Assembly: GCA_944472155.2 (NCBI GenBank)
Contig: OX235277.1
Span: forward strand, 22,144,804-22,208,803
Direction: 5' to 3'
Source: Trichobilharzia szidati
Lineage: Eukaryota > Platyhelminthes > Trematoda > Strigeidida > Schistosomatidae
DNA length: 64,000 nucleotides
Shown: piece by piece, positions 25,801 to 38,400 of the stretch
Layout of the letters: every line of letters starts with the position of its first letter
Numbering within the stretch: position 1 is the stretch's first letter
Translations under genes and position numbers: made by a program
The notes under the pieces: model-generated
What the model was told of the DNA's origin: nothing
Database searches by the model: none
The model's input: only the letters and a program-made list of their open reading frames with translations

Positions 25801-26440
25801 CAGAATTCTCATGCAGTGGGAAAGAAGTTCTCCAAATAATGACAGCGTGATTCAAATGAAAGGGAGTACTTTCGACTCAGACAAGCTTTTTATTGCATGT
25901 GAGGTTATTTCTTTTCTTTATATAGTGCAGTATATTGTTTTCCCACCAAAACAACATGCCATTCTCAGGTGGAATAAACTTATACTCAACAGTAACATAC
26001 TAACGTAAGGTTGATTATGACGGAAAATGTAAGCTCAAGAGATAATTGGAAAAATTGATGAAAAAAGGCTTCGATCACTCATAGACATGAAATCAAATCA
26101 CCTAAAAGCCGTTGCGAGGACTTGGTGTTAGGAACGCCTTCACATTTAGCGCCAACTTCTTCTGTAAAATGCAAGAGGAAGGAACTTCGGAATAGCCTGG
26201 TAATACTGAAACTGAAGCTGGAATGTGAAACCCTGTTGTACCAAATCACATAAAATTGATCGAACGAACAATATTATTCCAGGCTGCAAAAACCAGTTAG
26301 ATACCTCATTTCCAGAATTACGCGTTTGTGCAGAGGAGACTCAGTTCTACGAATGTGTCTTCAGTGGTCTACTAATGTAGTGATGATGATGATGATGATA
26401 ACTTGCAGAGTTCCAATGCGCACCTTGAAATGTGACATAT
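22860..26440 (+). repeat. Ancient duplicated block, copy 1
   Basis: Colinear with 31640-36580 through at least ten anchor blocks. Examples are TGCGAAATATCTGAT near 22910 vs TGCAAAATATCTGAT near 31675, CATGAAAGAGAAATT near 23190 vs 31971, GACTGAATATATGATT near 24738 vs 34150, and the CAATGTCTAAC block near 25300 vs 34955. The offset grows from about 8.8 to 10.1 kb through indels. Identity in the anchors looks moderate and the blocks between them barely align, so the duplication is old. I see no gene that clearly explains it. Confidence 0.7.
26381..26399 (+). repeat. TGA/GAT trinucleotide microsatellite
   Basis: About six GAT units. Copy 2 of the ancient duplicated block lacks it. Confidence 0.9.
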
Positions 26441-26852
26441 TGTTACTATGGATGTTCAATCCGTTCTATTTGTGAGTGTTGACCAGTTGCTGTAATGTCA
26501 TTGCAAACCGTCGCAACAATAAAATAATTACTCACAAATATACTGATCTTCACTATCATCATGATCCATATTGAGTTTCGCTTTCACTTTCATATATCAG
26601 GGAGACCTCAGTTCCAATTTACCAGCGCAACAGGAGGTATTGGTCAACAATTTGAAATTTCTCTTTGGCCGTTGGCAAACGTAATAATGCCATATCATAT
26701 TAATCACACATACATTGGTCACCACAATCGCAGGTATGTGAACTCACAAAATTCTAAAAAGGGAAGAAAAACAAACATTCGTCAGACTGTCATATGGGTT
26801 TTATTTGAAGTTCACAGTTCAACATGTGAAACGTCTGCCAGCGTATTCACGT

Positions 26853-26985
26853 ACTCGGTTAGCTTCCGAAATCTCGTTCAGATATGGCTTACCTAAACTG
26901 CATCAGAAACAAATCGCACTCTGTTCAATATGGAACATGAAGGAATTCACTGTATCATTGAGCCACTATGTGCGTGGTAGAGAAA
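26853..26985 (+). pseudogene. Possible PLE reverse-transcriptase N-terminal remnant
   Basis: The plus frame contains FRYGLPKLHQKQIALCSIWN and then SLSHYVRG. This matches the spacing of the PLE motif YGLPKIHKPxxxLRPI…LSxYL. No further PLE motifs follow convincingly, so this is a weak call, and a chance resemblance is possible. Confidence 0.3.
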
Positions 26986-29939
26986 TTCGAAACAGTAAAA
27001 GAGAAATTATCGACTCAAACCTCACAACATCCATTTGGTTCCACCCATTTAATCAGGAATGCTATTGCGTTTGTGTGGAGGAATGTTCAAGCTAGACGTC
27101 ATTCACCCCCTCACTGAAGACATATATGCATTCGATTTCATCCCACCGAGCCCCAAGAAACTCACGTTTGCGTACTGATTTGATACGCAACTAGATTTTC
27201 ACAGATTATACATTCAATGTCTACTTCACATTACAGAATACCATATTTAGGCGAATCGGTGGTGTAGCGTAACTAGTGCACAGCAAGCCTTGAACAAAGT
27301 ATCTCGCCAAAAACAAGCAATTGCCTACATCCACTGCGAACTCTCAGTAACTCTCGGTCAAGTGTCAACTTCACTCAAAAGGCAGAACCATACTCAGAGT
27401 CTGATTTCACTGACACTTCACCAGTAAAATTGAGCGACAACTCACAGAGGAGTTCTACTCACATGGAAAGGATAATTCAATTATTTCCCGATCTGTAGCC
27501 CTTAGCCGAAAGGTGGTTTCGCATAAATTCACTTTGCTGGAGAAACCAGGAGATATGCATCGAAGCTTCTAATGGTCTAAATGCACAACAAGCTCAGAAG
27601 AACGAAATTCGGAAATAAGATTTCAAAATGTCTCAGTAAAACATAATATTCTGCCAGTCAACGAACTACATCCTCTGGTTTGAAACGTTTTAGCTGGCAT
27701 GCATGTCACTTCACCTTCTCGCGATGAATCAAGCAGATTCGCCACACTGCATGTGTTCACAGCTAAAACTGTCAAGTGAACAGGTAACAGGTAAGTGTCT
27801 AACATTCGAAGACGCAACAAACTTTGAACTCAGGATAACCAATTGCTTTCGAGTCATCTGACGTGACCACTGGGTGGAAGTGACATCAAGATATCTGAGA
27901 ATGAGTGAAGAATTGGTGATTCGAAGATTCAAACCAGGGCTGCTTGTCGTAAACAGGCATGTTTGATATGTAAGGCGAATGTAAATTGAAAGTAAAAATC
28001 ACATCATTTCAGCACAGGCGAAAAGAAATGCCGATAACTCAGCGCTAAAATCTCAAAGCTTTCTCACAAATATACTGTTTGTAACTATGGAGCAGAGGAA
28101 ACCAATTCTTTGTTTCTAGAGAAGTGATTCATTTGCAGATGGATATCTTCAACAACCCTTCAGCTACTCGTGGGAACCAGAATGCTGAAACGACAAAGTG
28201 AGAGGACGAACGAATAACATTATACGCTGGAATATTTCGAGAGAACATGAAACTGTCACACTCAGAATTCAGCTCACATAACTGCTTCTGATATACTATT
28301 TTTTCGATTGCGGAACCCAAATACTCAAAAATACATTGGATGCGAAATAATACATTCATGTTAAAATACAAACAGACAAATAAAAATTAGACTATAAATA
28401 CATACGCCTCAGCTCAGCTATTACAGCAGTAATAAAAATTAAGGGAGGTGAGACGTGTTTATTTTTAGCCTGTAATCAGCGTCAAGAAGGCAGTAAATGT
28501 TTAACTACAAGAATTTATGAATTAAAATTCGTGAGACTTCCAAACTGGCGCTCCCACTGTTCTCATTTCGACAGGGATATTCATCAAGAAGTTGTATTTA
28601 GACAGTTATCGTCAGCATGGTTCAGGCAGAAACCTTGAAGAGATTCTTTGACATCTATATAACATTCGAATAACTGCAACACATAAGGAGTCTGTGATTA
28701 TATTATCATATAGAGACATTAACACTGATAAAGTAACGACCATTCGAGAAAATAGTGCAATGTTTCACATATTTCCTGATGACATATATAACGCAGATGA
28801 AATCAAGAAGGCGAATTCATTTAATACAACTTCCGACTTTTCATAATTTCGTACAAAAAATATTTTAAAACAGTATTCCATAAGGCTAAAAGCCGTTCAT
28901 TTCGTAATGGCGAACACGTGTGATATAATAAATGTGTACTGTATACACGATATTGAAATACAGTGAACATACCATCATCCTCTTCAAACCCAAAATTTAT
29001 GCAAACAATAATTTGAATTCCATAACGAATAAGCGTGACTCTGAGTTCAATTAAATATCTTGGATTTTTATTTTTCTACTTCATGAGCTGAGGCCTAAAA
29101 TACCTCTGAATAGATAAAAGTCCTTTTCTGATAGCTATCAATATATTATTTAATAACTTCGTTACGAGTAACAATTAAGAACTGGTTTTCTGGAAAATTA
29201 TCGTCAGCAAGACTGCGCTGAATATGTAACTCATGAAACAAAGTTTAAAATTTGAAAGACTCAGCAGACCATCTCGAGTTAACTTCGGTTAATCTGTTCA
29301 AAATTACCGTAGAATAATAAAAGTGGTTTCAAAGGAGAATGCAAGAGATTTCACTAAAGCTTCCATTGTTAATAAGGCAATAGAAGAGACATCTCAATGT
29401 AAAGATACTGCAGTCACCAACAAAGTGTGTATTAATTCAAAAAAGTTTCGAAAATATTGAATAAAATACTTGAGGTATTGATGATTGTATTAATAACCTT
29501 TATTTATTAAATGAGTATCTTTAAATTATTTCAATGGAACAAAAAGATGAAGCAAAACGCGTCTCACTCCCTTTCACTAAAGTGGTGAGGACAATCAAGT
29601 GTATACGTTGACATGTTTTAAACGTATTTCTCAGCAGGATTATTATTTTTGAAAAATTTCATAGCATGTGATGATCAACACATCCCAATTTATGCAGGTT
29701 TGTGATTTGTTTCTGTGGAAAATGAAACGATATCATGAAATTTTCAATATGTCAAGCTATCATTCACTATCCGCTCAGAATTCTGTCTAAACGTTGGATT
29801 ATTTATTCGTGTAACATTTAGTCTAATTGTCTTTGAAATATTGATTTCGTTGACACCTATGCTTCTTTCAGATTATACTTATGCCAACACTCAGCTTACT
29901 GTACATGATTACCATGGATTGCATTGAAATTTCTATATG
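26986..29939. other. Stretch without recognised gene
   Basis: Only short open frames. An ACAAATATACTG string recurs near 26536 and 28070, a hint of further old local duplication. Confidence 0.4.
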
Positions 29940-29955
29940 TCATACATCTGGTTCC

Positions 29956-29994
29956 CCTGATAGATTTCGCTGTAAGCATTACAATTGTCAGTTT
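29956..29994 (-). ncRNA. Hammerhead-like motif of PLE-4
   Basis: On the minus strand: CUGACAA (CUGANGA with G8 changed to A), then a 6-bp helix II (UUGUAA/UUACAG) with a 3-base loop, then CGAAA and UCUAUCAG. Only one core base deviates, so this is one of the better preserved motifs here. The altered G8 is normally essential. Confidence 0.6.
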
Positions 29995-30138
29995 AAGATT
30001 TCGTCATCAGTTTATACGTTTTCAAAGTAGAAAAGACGAGGGAGGGGTAAGACAGAATACAGAAGAAAATAACAAAGAGTGTTAGCTTGTAGGTTCACAT
30101 AACAACTCAATAAATAAAACCTCTCATGGCTACCATGG

Positions 30139-30403
30139 CCTGAGTGCTTTAGTGGATAACCCATTGACGTTTAGAACTGTAGACAATGGGTTCGAAACTC
30201 GGTTGGAACATCAACACCCACTGCAGAATGCAGGTACATCCAGATGACGAGTCCCATCTATGACAAAATGCGCTTCCTGGATTCCACTGCTAGTCATCAT
30301 CCACCAATTCAAAATCCATGACAGTTTAAAAGATTGAGATTTGCTCAAGGAGTTAAGATCACCAAACTAGATGACTAATTACTGTAATCAAAATCAAAAT
30401 TCA
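30139..30403 (+). mobile_element. Sm-alpha-like hammerhead SINE (inside PLE-4)
   Basis: The tRNA-like head has the B-box-like GGTTCGAAACTC near 30189. A degenerate hammerhead follows at 30235-30300. The body and order agree with the schistosome Sm-alpha family as I know it. Flanking 10-base strings GCTACCATGG (30129-30138) and GCTACCAAGG (30404-30413) look like a target-site duplication with one difference. The second overlaps the SLPW-stop end of PLE-4, showing that the SINE landed in the older element. Confidence 0.85.
30235..30300 (+). ncRNA. Degenerate hammerhead ribozyme of the Sm-alpha-like SINE
   Basis: CAUCCAG pairs with CUGGAUU as helix I. The core reads AUGACGA (C3 changed to A). 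Helix II is reduced to GUC/GAC. The second strand reads AAAA in place of GAAA (G12 changed). GCGC stands where the short helix III is expected, then UUC before CUGGAUU. Family and geometry are clear, but both core changes should abolish cleavage. Confidence 0.75.
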
Positions 30404-30404
30404 G

Positions 30405-31440
30405 CTACCAAGGGAGTGAGATAATAATCACACCCTATTTCCGTATGCATAAGTCTGGTTTGAATCGTTCGACTGTGATCGCTTCGGCAAATCGTCGTGA
30501 ATTTGCCGTCCTTTGTCTATTCAATATTTTGAAGAACTTAGGAATTCCTAGGAAATGACCATTATCAAAATTATGTCTGATAATTGCACTCTGGGAATAT
30601 CTGCTTCATTTCAGGCACAGGTCTCATGGAATATTCTCAGAAAACCGGATAGAAGCTATTCTTTCTCTCCTTTCAATGTCCTCGCTCCCGCTAGTGCACG
30701 TAATTTCGTAAACCCAGTTGGAGATGATATCAGCAGGGTATTTATCCAGTTTTGACTGGCTTATAGAAGAAATAGGGATGTATAATGATATGAATTTAGC
30801 TGCACCTTTCATTATTTTGTCAGTCTTTTGTGGCAATGCATCCTCTTTGAATAGGGGATAAATAAACACATTCTTCTTTTCTACAACTGGTAGTTTTTAT
30901 TTCTCACCTTTTCTCTGCTACACTTTTGTGGAAATCCCTTTTGGTATCTATTTTCTCCTAAGCATTTCGCAATGAAACCTAATTCTCCCTTCAAATTGTT
31001 TTGTGAACAAAGCTTCCTGGCTGTGTTGTGTAATGTCCTTATTAATCTCCGCGTACAGATTATCATGCAGACGCTTTTGTAGTGAAGGTATCGTCCAGTC
31101 CAGGTTTCTTTTCTGTAGATGGATGTTTCAAACGTTCTATCGTTTTTTTCCTTCTTGTTTTCTTTAGGCCAGGGAAAATGGACACGTCGTTGTGTACATA
31201 ATCCATGGTGAACAAAGTATTTGGATGAATCTCATTAAGGCAGTCAAATAATACGGATAGCTCACTAATATCGTTACAAACAACAAACATATCGTCGATA
31301 TACCGACGATAGTGTGTGGTTTCATTGATGGTGTCACTTAGTCACGTCTGTTCGAGATAACCGAAAACAATGTCGGCTAGAATAGGTTCTAAAGAACCTT
31401 TTAGAACCATCAGAACTTATGATGAGAACATGTGAAATAG
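30405..31440 (-). pseudogene. PLE-4 reverse transcriptase and endonuclease remnant
   Basis: Minus reading from 31440: GSLEPILADIVFGYLEQT (after motif B), a stop, then THYRRYIDDMFVVCNDISEL with catalytic YIDD (31291-31302). The thumb follows in shifted frames (TRRKKTIERLKHPSTEKK; RRLIRTLHNTARKLCS). Then the linker leads to NWVYEITCTSGSEDIERRER, where the expected YIG has become DIE, and RFSENIP. The C-terminal part is well kept: SAIIRHNFDNGHFLGIPKFF, then RFAEAITVERFKPDLCIRK, a stop, and IIISLPW. This is the only PLE here retaining YxDD. Multiple frameshifts and stops make it inactive. Confidence 0.88.
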
Positions 31441-31639
31441 AATGATATAATTCTATACTGCAAATGTGGCTTTTTTCTATATCGAAAATTTATATCTATT
31501 AATTTTCAAAGTTACAATTATTCTTGTACTATGAATTTCATAAGATATGATTAATGGAACTTCTTAGTTTCATTTCTGTTCCTATCGGAAAGTTCGGTCA
31601 TCAAAGTGAAGACTACGCATATGGCCTAATTTACTTGGA

Positions 31640-34600
31640 ACTGTACTGGTTCTGGAAACAATGTTCTGTTTATGCAAAATATCTGATCCACTCTCAATTT
31701 TAGGGTAATCAGTAGTTTTACACGGTGCCGTTCACATCATTTGGAATTTTACGCCACAGTTAAATGTGTCTAACTCTGTTTAAGTTGTGGAGGGTACCTT
31801 GGAAAGTTAACTAAATTTTCAGCAACATTCGAGAACAAATAAGTAGAAAAGAATATTTTTCATATAATAAAACATTTTACTGTGTTAATGGATGGAATTT
31901 CAAATGAAGTTCTTATTCCACAATCCTCCTTACTTATTTGATCTAAAAATAAGACCGTTATTATAAATATCATGAAAGAGAAATTTGAAATTATTCATGA
32001 TCTTTATACAAAAACAATGTGTAAAGTGAAGTTGGGCCTTCCTAATATTTGACAATATTTACGTGGGGAATACTTTCAAGTAACACTTGACTGATGAGTT
32101 GATTGGTATGCGTAACGAGTTGTACAGAACTGAGACAGGTCGCATCGCCAATGACGCAGTATCACACGTGACGAATATTCTTTGAGCTGAAGATTATATC
32201 CAAAGTGGCAGATTGGAGATCATCAAAATTTTGCTTTGAACATTAATGCCGTTCTCATTTCTTTTCAATACTTGACGATCAAATAAATTTTCACAAACAT
32301 CCACGATTTCATCTGCATTTTTCAGTACATTCTGAGTTACCACTTAGCAGCTGATATTCATCTCCATATGTGAATAAAATCTGTGTTATGTCTTTGCCTA
32401 GCTATACTATTACTAGTTCACTTGTGATCGACTCTGTACTCTTGTCTGTCGAACGCGGTTCATTTTTCTTCCATATTGACAGACAGTGACTGTGCATTTC
32501 ATATACGTAAGCCACAAGCACCTCAGGATTTGAGGTTTGCATATAATATTTCATTGTTTCATGTAAATTGTAGTACTGTGATTAAGACTGATCCTGTGTT
32601 TCTGATATTAAGTGCAACTCGGCATGTGTTTTAATTAATCAATTGGATTAGCTGTACCGATTTATTAAAATAAATCAACGGTAAATATACCCCTCGAATG
32701 AATATGATATGACAGCGCAGAAGGCAGGAAAACCAAAGGGAACATCCAACTAAGCCACAGATTTTCCTTTTTGGAAAAGATATGTTTGATCGATCCAATG
32801 CTTACTTAACTATCCGATGAGTTACCGATAATAATGAAATCGAAATGCGTTTTGATCCATTGACGAATTCATGAGTTAATTAGAAATTGAAAACTGCTGT
32901 TTGAAGGATGTTCAGTGGATACATCGAAGCTATTTTCTGCTATGATGGATAAATTGAAAATGATACTGGTGGAAGCATAACCCTGATTTCTCACAGTAAA
33001 TGTATGCCTATCAAGGATTCGTTATTCGAATGACAGTGTGTCTGAGATATCAAGGTGGGAATAAACATGCTTATTGAACCTGTGAAGAGCAGATCCCATC
33101 GTACTGTTGCCTTTTCAACTTACCTACTAATTCTGCGTAAACAGAAAATACCTCATTGAGTGACATTACGCTTTATACATCAAGGGAAGGGCATGATTCT
33201 GAATAAACCTCACTTTGTCTTTTGGTGCATTTCATGATGTGGTAGTTGTCTGTTACATGCTTTAGGCTTTTCTGTATTCTACATAATTTCAGTGTGGAAA
33301 GCTAAATACAGGCAGCATGTATGCATAAAAGGCTGAATTGTGAAATTCTTTTAGATGGATCTTAGTGAAGACTTTATCACCCCCCAGATAGTGACTGAAC
33401 ATCACAGTTTAGGATATCGTTTCATTGAAACGTTAGACGGAAGATGATCTCATGAACAGGTCCGTCATTTAGGTGCAAGAGCACTGATATATAACTGATG
33501 CTACTAAAAGCTGATCTGTCCGTGGATCGCATAGATTCATACTGAGACCGGCATTTGGAAATCAGTATTTGAATAAGTTGTAAATTCAGATCTTTGTGCC
33601 ATTCTCACCTTTACATACTGAATTTAGGCAGTATGAAAAAAATTGTATGTACGAAATTACTAGTATCCAATCTAAAAATAATAATTTCGGTTATTTCATA
33701 GCACTACAGAATACATCGTTATTTCCTTCCTAAATTCATGGCTTTACCTCTACTATTTCGCTTGAAGATGGTCGACAAAACGAAACTATTATTCAATAAT
33801 TTCCAATGAAAATTCTGTATGAACATAAACACCACTCATAATGAAGCGACTACTGTTATTGTTGTTATGTTGAAATGATCATTGTATACAGATATTATTC
33901 ATCAATATCCCCACAGTGGAAATATTGAGTCTATGTAAATATATCTCAATAGACAGATACTGTGACATCATCATATACACTTTTGAACATTTCAACTTTT
34001 GGAAGTATTACTCATCGAGACCTAAAAATGAATACGAATTTCGACTTTGTGATGGCATATGAGTTGTCCATGAGCAATTGAGATATGATTCTTAATATTA
34101 CTTCGAATCTATAGTAGAAATGTCATAAGTGCTAAACGATTCTGATAAAGTGACTGAACATATGATTCAGTGTTTCTTGGATGTACGAAATATTCACATT
34201 CGGATGGACAACTGAAATCATTACCCACATAATCGGTATAAAAACAGCAATTACCAATCCGTGATGTGATCTGTATAACTGTTTTCACTGTTATTCGATA
34301 AAACTAGAAGCAATATTGTACGAAATGCTGAAAATTCAACACTTTGACATCAGCAGTGTTTTGGATGAAGGCAAATTATTATTATCATTTTTAATACACA
34401 GTCTATTTTCATTTCACTAGAAGTTTCGCTAGAAAGATACTTGATTGGCGGTCATTGTAAATTGGCATTAACTTCGTTTTGATAACATTAAACGCCACTG
34501 AATTCACCATGGAAGCCTATTCATTTTACTAAAGTGGTTAAGTTTTCAAAGGATAACTAAAAATGTCATCACTAGAAAACTGTCATAAATCTCGTGATAT

Positions 34601-36580
34601 GATTGACGGCGATTCCGGAAAATGTCGTATTTGATCCCTTACAACACTATCACTTGGTGTTTTGTCAAATAAACAGACTTGAAAGAAGTTCAGCTACTGA
34701 AGTGTTCCATCGTTTCCTCGGTCATGCATATAGTAAAAAAAATTACACTTATGATCAAAATAGTCCTTGAATAAGAGAGATTATCAAATTTCAGCATCGG
34801 AACATCCATTTCACTGATTTCAAAGATAGGATTCCTCGAAGACTGATTCGACTTACTGACCTTCAGTTGGCGTGTAATTAACATTGATAAAACGATTTCG
34901 AGAAAATGGCTCTTTCAACCCTTAGCGAACATATATTCATCACCGTCAGCCCAATGTCTAACCATTGCTAATAAGCAACATTTTCACCTTCCTCATAAAT
35001 GCAGACAACAGTACATCACAAAAGGATTAATCAATAAATATGCACACTATGAGCCGGATTTAAATTAATGAAACATGGCTACATATTTCATGTGAGTGTA
35101 CACTTGAACACAGAATTAACAAACCTTTTGTGGAAAACACAGGTGGGTTGAGAACCTTCGTCTTAAGTCAGTGAATGTTTTCAAATGGAGAAAGTGTCTT
35201 GTCTGTGTGCAAATGCCACCACAACAACTCATGGGCATTGAATTTTCTATACTTGTAAAATGGAATATCAGTTAAAGAATAACAATAATAAATCCGTTTG
35301 TTTGTCTGTGACAGATGCTTTGAGCAGAGGCTAAGAATAACTATTCCGTTAGGAGAGAGAAGGGATGAAATATGTTCATGAACTTAAAGATATTTAAAGT
35401 GAACTTACTGTCTTTATCTAGTATGTGAAAATTATTTTCAATACTTGGGTTATTCAAATTTTGTTGAAAATCAGGAGCCTTTTCACTAACTCGAATTGTT
35501 CTGGTTGTATTTGAGGAAGCTACATTTCAGTTAATAATATTTTACCTGAAAACTATTTTACATTACCTAAAAAGCTCAAGTGACGCTCTTTTCAGCGGCA
35601 CTTCCACTGATATAAATAACAATAAAATCACTTCACGGTGAGACTATCTCTGTTGACTGACTTGAGTAGGCAGAATACCATTGATATTCTGCTGGTTCAT
35701 GAAGGTGGAAGACACTGAATGATCAGTTCTGTACATTGAAAAATGAGCCGTTATCTACAAATAATAACTGATACATATTTGAACACTATTAACTCGGTTG
35801 GTGTCACTGTAATAACTACTGCCAATGATGTCTTAAGTCTGACGATAGAAAGACGTTTGAGCGTAGAAATATCAACTCTACGTTAGAAAATCAGGTGAAT
35901 CACAACAGAAAATTGATGACACATAAAGAATATAAACAGCGAAATTATTTTTCGCTGGGATGATGGAAGCATTTGGGAAGTCAATCAGCCGAAATTTCTC
36001 CTTTCAATGAAAGCAAAATTAGGCCTGGAGACATGGAATTTTCGTACAATTTACAAAGAGATCAAATGACACAAAAATTCTAGGACTCCATGAGAGACGT
36101 TGAAATGAGAGACAATTCTCTGGATTGTTGCCTGCAATATCAGTGATCCAGCTCAGTCTTTTGGTATGAAGGAGTAATTACCATAAACCTTGCAGACTGA
36201 AGGAAGTCAAGCAAAACCATTAGGAAGCCGTTTGTAGGAAGCATTGTAACCAAAACCATTGAAACTTCTGTCTTGAGAATTATTGCTAAATAGGGGTAAA
36301 GATCAGAAGTAAACAAACTTGGTGATATGAGAACTGAAATTGGCTTTGCTAACAATCGGTTTGACATTGGAATTTGAAACCCTATTTCTCGCAATCAATA
36401 AAATGAATCTTATGAAAGAAAATGAATGCAGTTGCAAAAACCATTGAGATGTCTCATTGCCAGGATTAACTGCTCTGTGCTGAAGCAATTCAATTCTACA
36501 TATGTTTCTTCAGTTGTTTAATTATCCAGTCATTGCTATGTTAACATGCTGAGTTTCAGTGTGCACCTTGGCCTTTGCCC
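31640..36580 (+). repeat. Ancient duplicated block, copy 2
   Basis: Diverged colinear partner of 22860-26440, with insertions such as 33660-33890 absent from copy 1. It ends near the block GTTGCAAAAACCATTGAGATG (36428) that matches CTGCAAAAACCAGTTAGATAC near 26284. Confidence 0.7.
35390..35640. repeat. Short repeated unit, copy 1 of 3
   Basis: Related to 37640-37800 and 38160-38400. Shared blocks are a TTATCTAGTATGTGAAAATT-like string and a GAAGCTACATTTCAG…ATTTTAC-like string. On the minus strand the first block reads NNFHILDKDSKFTLNIF. Confidence 0.5.
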
Positions 36581-37639
36581 GCAATCTAAAATAGTTATCT
36601 CTCCTGACAACACTAGATAACTGTAAATACTATCTTGTCATATTTTATTTTATTTGTATTGCTAACTGTATTGTCAATATTATGCAGTGATGTAGGTGTA
36701 AATTGCGATCTCGGTTTCAAAACCTTTTATTATTAAATTATCTAGTCGCAAAGTGACAGTAGTTATTTCCCATCTCTATCGCTATTAGTATGCACATTCT
36801 ACCCATACAATCTTCGTTAATCAGATAATTTAAACGTGCCTTTCATTCTGAGTAGCAGTATTTCTCACTATCTATTTTACAGGTATCATAATTATGTTAA
36901 CTTTCTTTAAACTGTGAAAGAATAGGAATTGTTGAATACTTTGGAATCCCTCTTTGGTGGGTGATAGAAACATTCATATCATGTCATATAATTTATGTTC
37001 AGCTGAATGTCATCAGAGATGCATATCTCTCCATTCACTTAGTTCTTCAACATGACAGATATATTTAGTTAACGTTGTGCTCATTCATTTCGACCAAATT
37101 CACCTTGACCTTAATTTAGTTATGGTGCTGTGAAAGGTGCAATACAAGTGATTTCGCTACATGCTATACTGCTATTATGGTCGCAGACAGTATTCTCCGA
37201 ATATATGTCGTAGTCAGTCAGTTAATATGTAAATTGCTTCGTAATTTTACTCAAAATGAATACTGCACTTAAAGGCTTCATAGCTATTTTGTATTCAAAC
37301 AATATTATGAAGGAAGCTTCACTTAATGTGAATGATGTAAACTAAGAAGACACCACCTGAATGGCTTTACTTCTGATTACGACAAAGGAACAGAATATCT
37401 ATCAAAACTTTCATGCTCCATGTCCATCATTTATTGATGAAAAAACACCAACGCCTATTCTGTTAATAAGGAAAAATTCGCTAATGCGTTGATTAAGGTG
37501 AATAAAACCTCAAAAATAGAATATACAGTTGTAAATAATGGTGTGTTTACTTATCTTCTCTAATAATGTGTTCAGGATAGACTAGGAGTCCCATTTCCAA
37601 AATGATTATGAAAGTATGAAATACATTAACATACCTCCA
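36581..37639. other. Stretch without recognised gene
   Basis: AT-rich, short open frames only. Confidence 0.5.
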
Positions 37640-37800
37640 GATATTCAAACCACTGGACTTACTCTTCTCATCTAGTATAAGAAGATCATTGTGATTAATT
37701 ATATTATTTCGAAAGAAAATAAAGAACATTTAAAATAAAGTGAATTCTTCCCGTTTGTATTTTGTGAAGCTACACCTCGCCATCACTATTTTCTTTTCAC
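37640..37800. repeat. Short repeated unit, copy 2 of 3 (possible minus-strand exon)
   Basis: On the minus strand the block reads NDLLILDEKSKSSGLNIW and is followed by GGTATGT, a plausible donor. The other copies keep the pattern IL(D/N)(K/E), so this may be a repeated coding segment. A decayed non-coding repeat is equally possible. Confidence 0.4.
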
Positions 37801-38159
37801 ACTACACTGTGTAGGAAACTGTATTTAATAACACCACTTCAAACTGTGAAGATGCAATCTGAATGTCATTCAATTTTGTTTATGGAAATGAGACAGAAGA
37901 TCTAGTGGAACTGCAAATTTCTTTAAGCATTATTGACTAATGTTTAACCCATCATGCAGACACTTCTCTTATACTGTCACCAGGATGAAATCAGCAATTA
38001 TGATGAAGATATATAAAAAACATGAAGAATAAAGAAAAAATTCGTAGCGAGAAATGGTCAGAAATGTTTCTCTTTTTCACTGCGAATAATGGCTTGAAGA
38101 AAGTCTAAGATTTGTATTGCCGTAATGAGTGAGAATGAATGTTATATGTTAAATACTTC
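37801..38159. other. Spacer between short repeated units
   Basis: No gene recognised. Confidence 0.5.
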
Positions 38160-38400
38160 TAGATTTTGAAATTGGTGAACAATCTCTCCTCATTTAGGAT
38201 AAGTAGATCATTTTCATCGCTGAAATGACACTGTCTCAGACGAAAATTAGGAACAGTTTCAGTAGAAGGAATTCGTAATGCCTTATTTGATGAAGCATCA
38301 GTTAGTCCAGTTATATTTTACTTGAAAAATATTTTACATAGCTAAAACGGCCACACTGACATTCTTTTTGGAAACATTTCCACTAATTAATCTCACTACA
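38160..38400. repeat. Short repeated unit, copy 3 of 3
   Basis: Related to the units at 35390 and 37640. On the minus strand it reads ENDLLILNEERLFTNF after an acceptor-like GTCATTTCAG. Confidence 0.45.

Larger units (their letters stand above)
29940..31450 (-). mobile_element. PLE-4: Penelope-like element, SINE-interrupted
   Basis: Minus-strand PLE covering motif B to the C-terminus, then a 3' segment with a hammerhead-like motif. It lies between the two copies of the ancient duplicated block. A hammerhead-type SINE is inserted at the stop codon end. I find no inverted partner arm beyond 31450. Confidence 0.85.
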
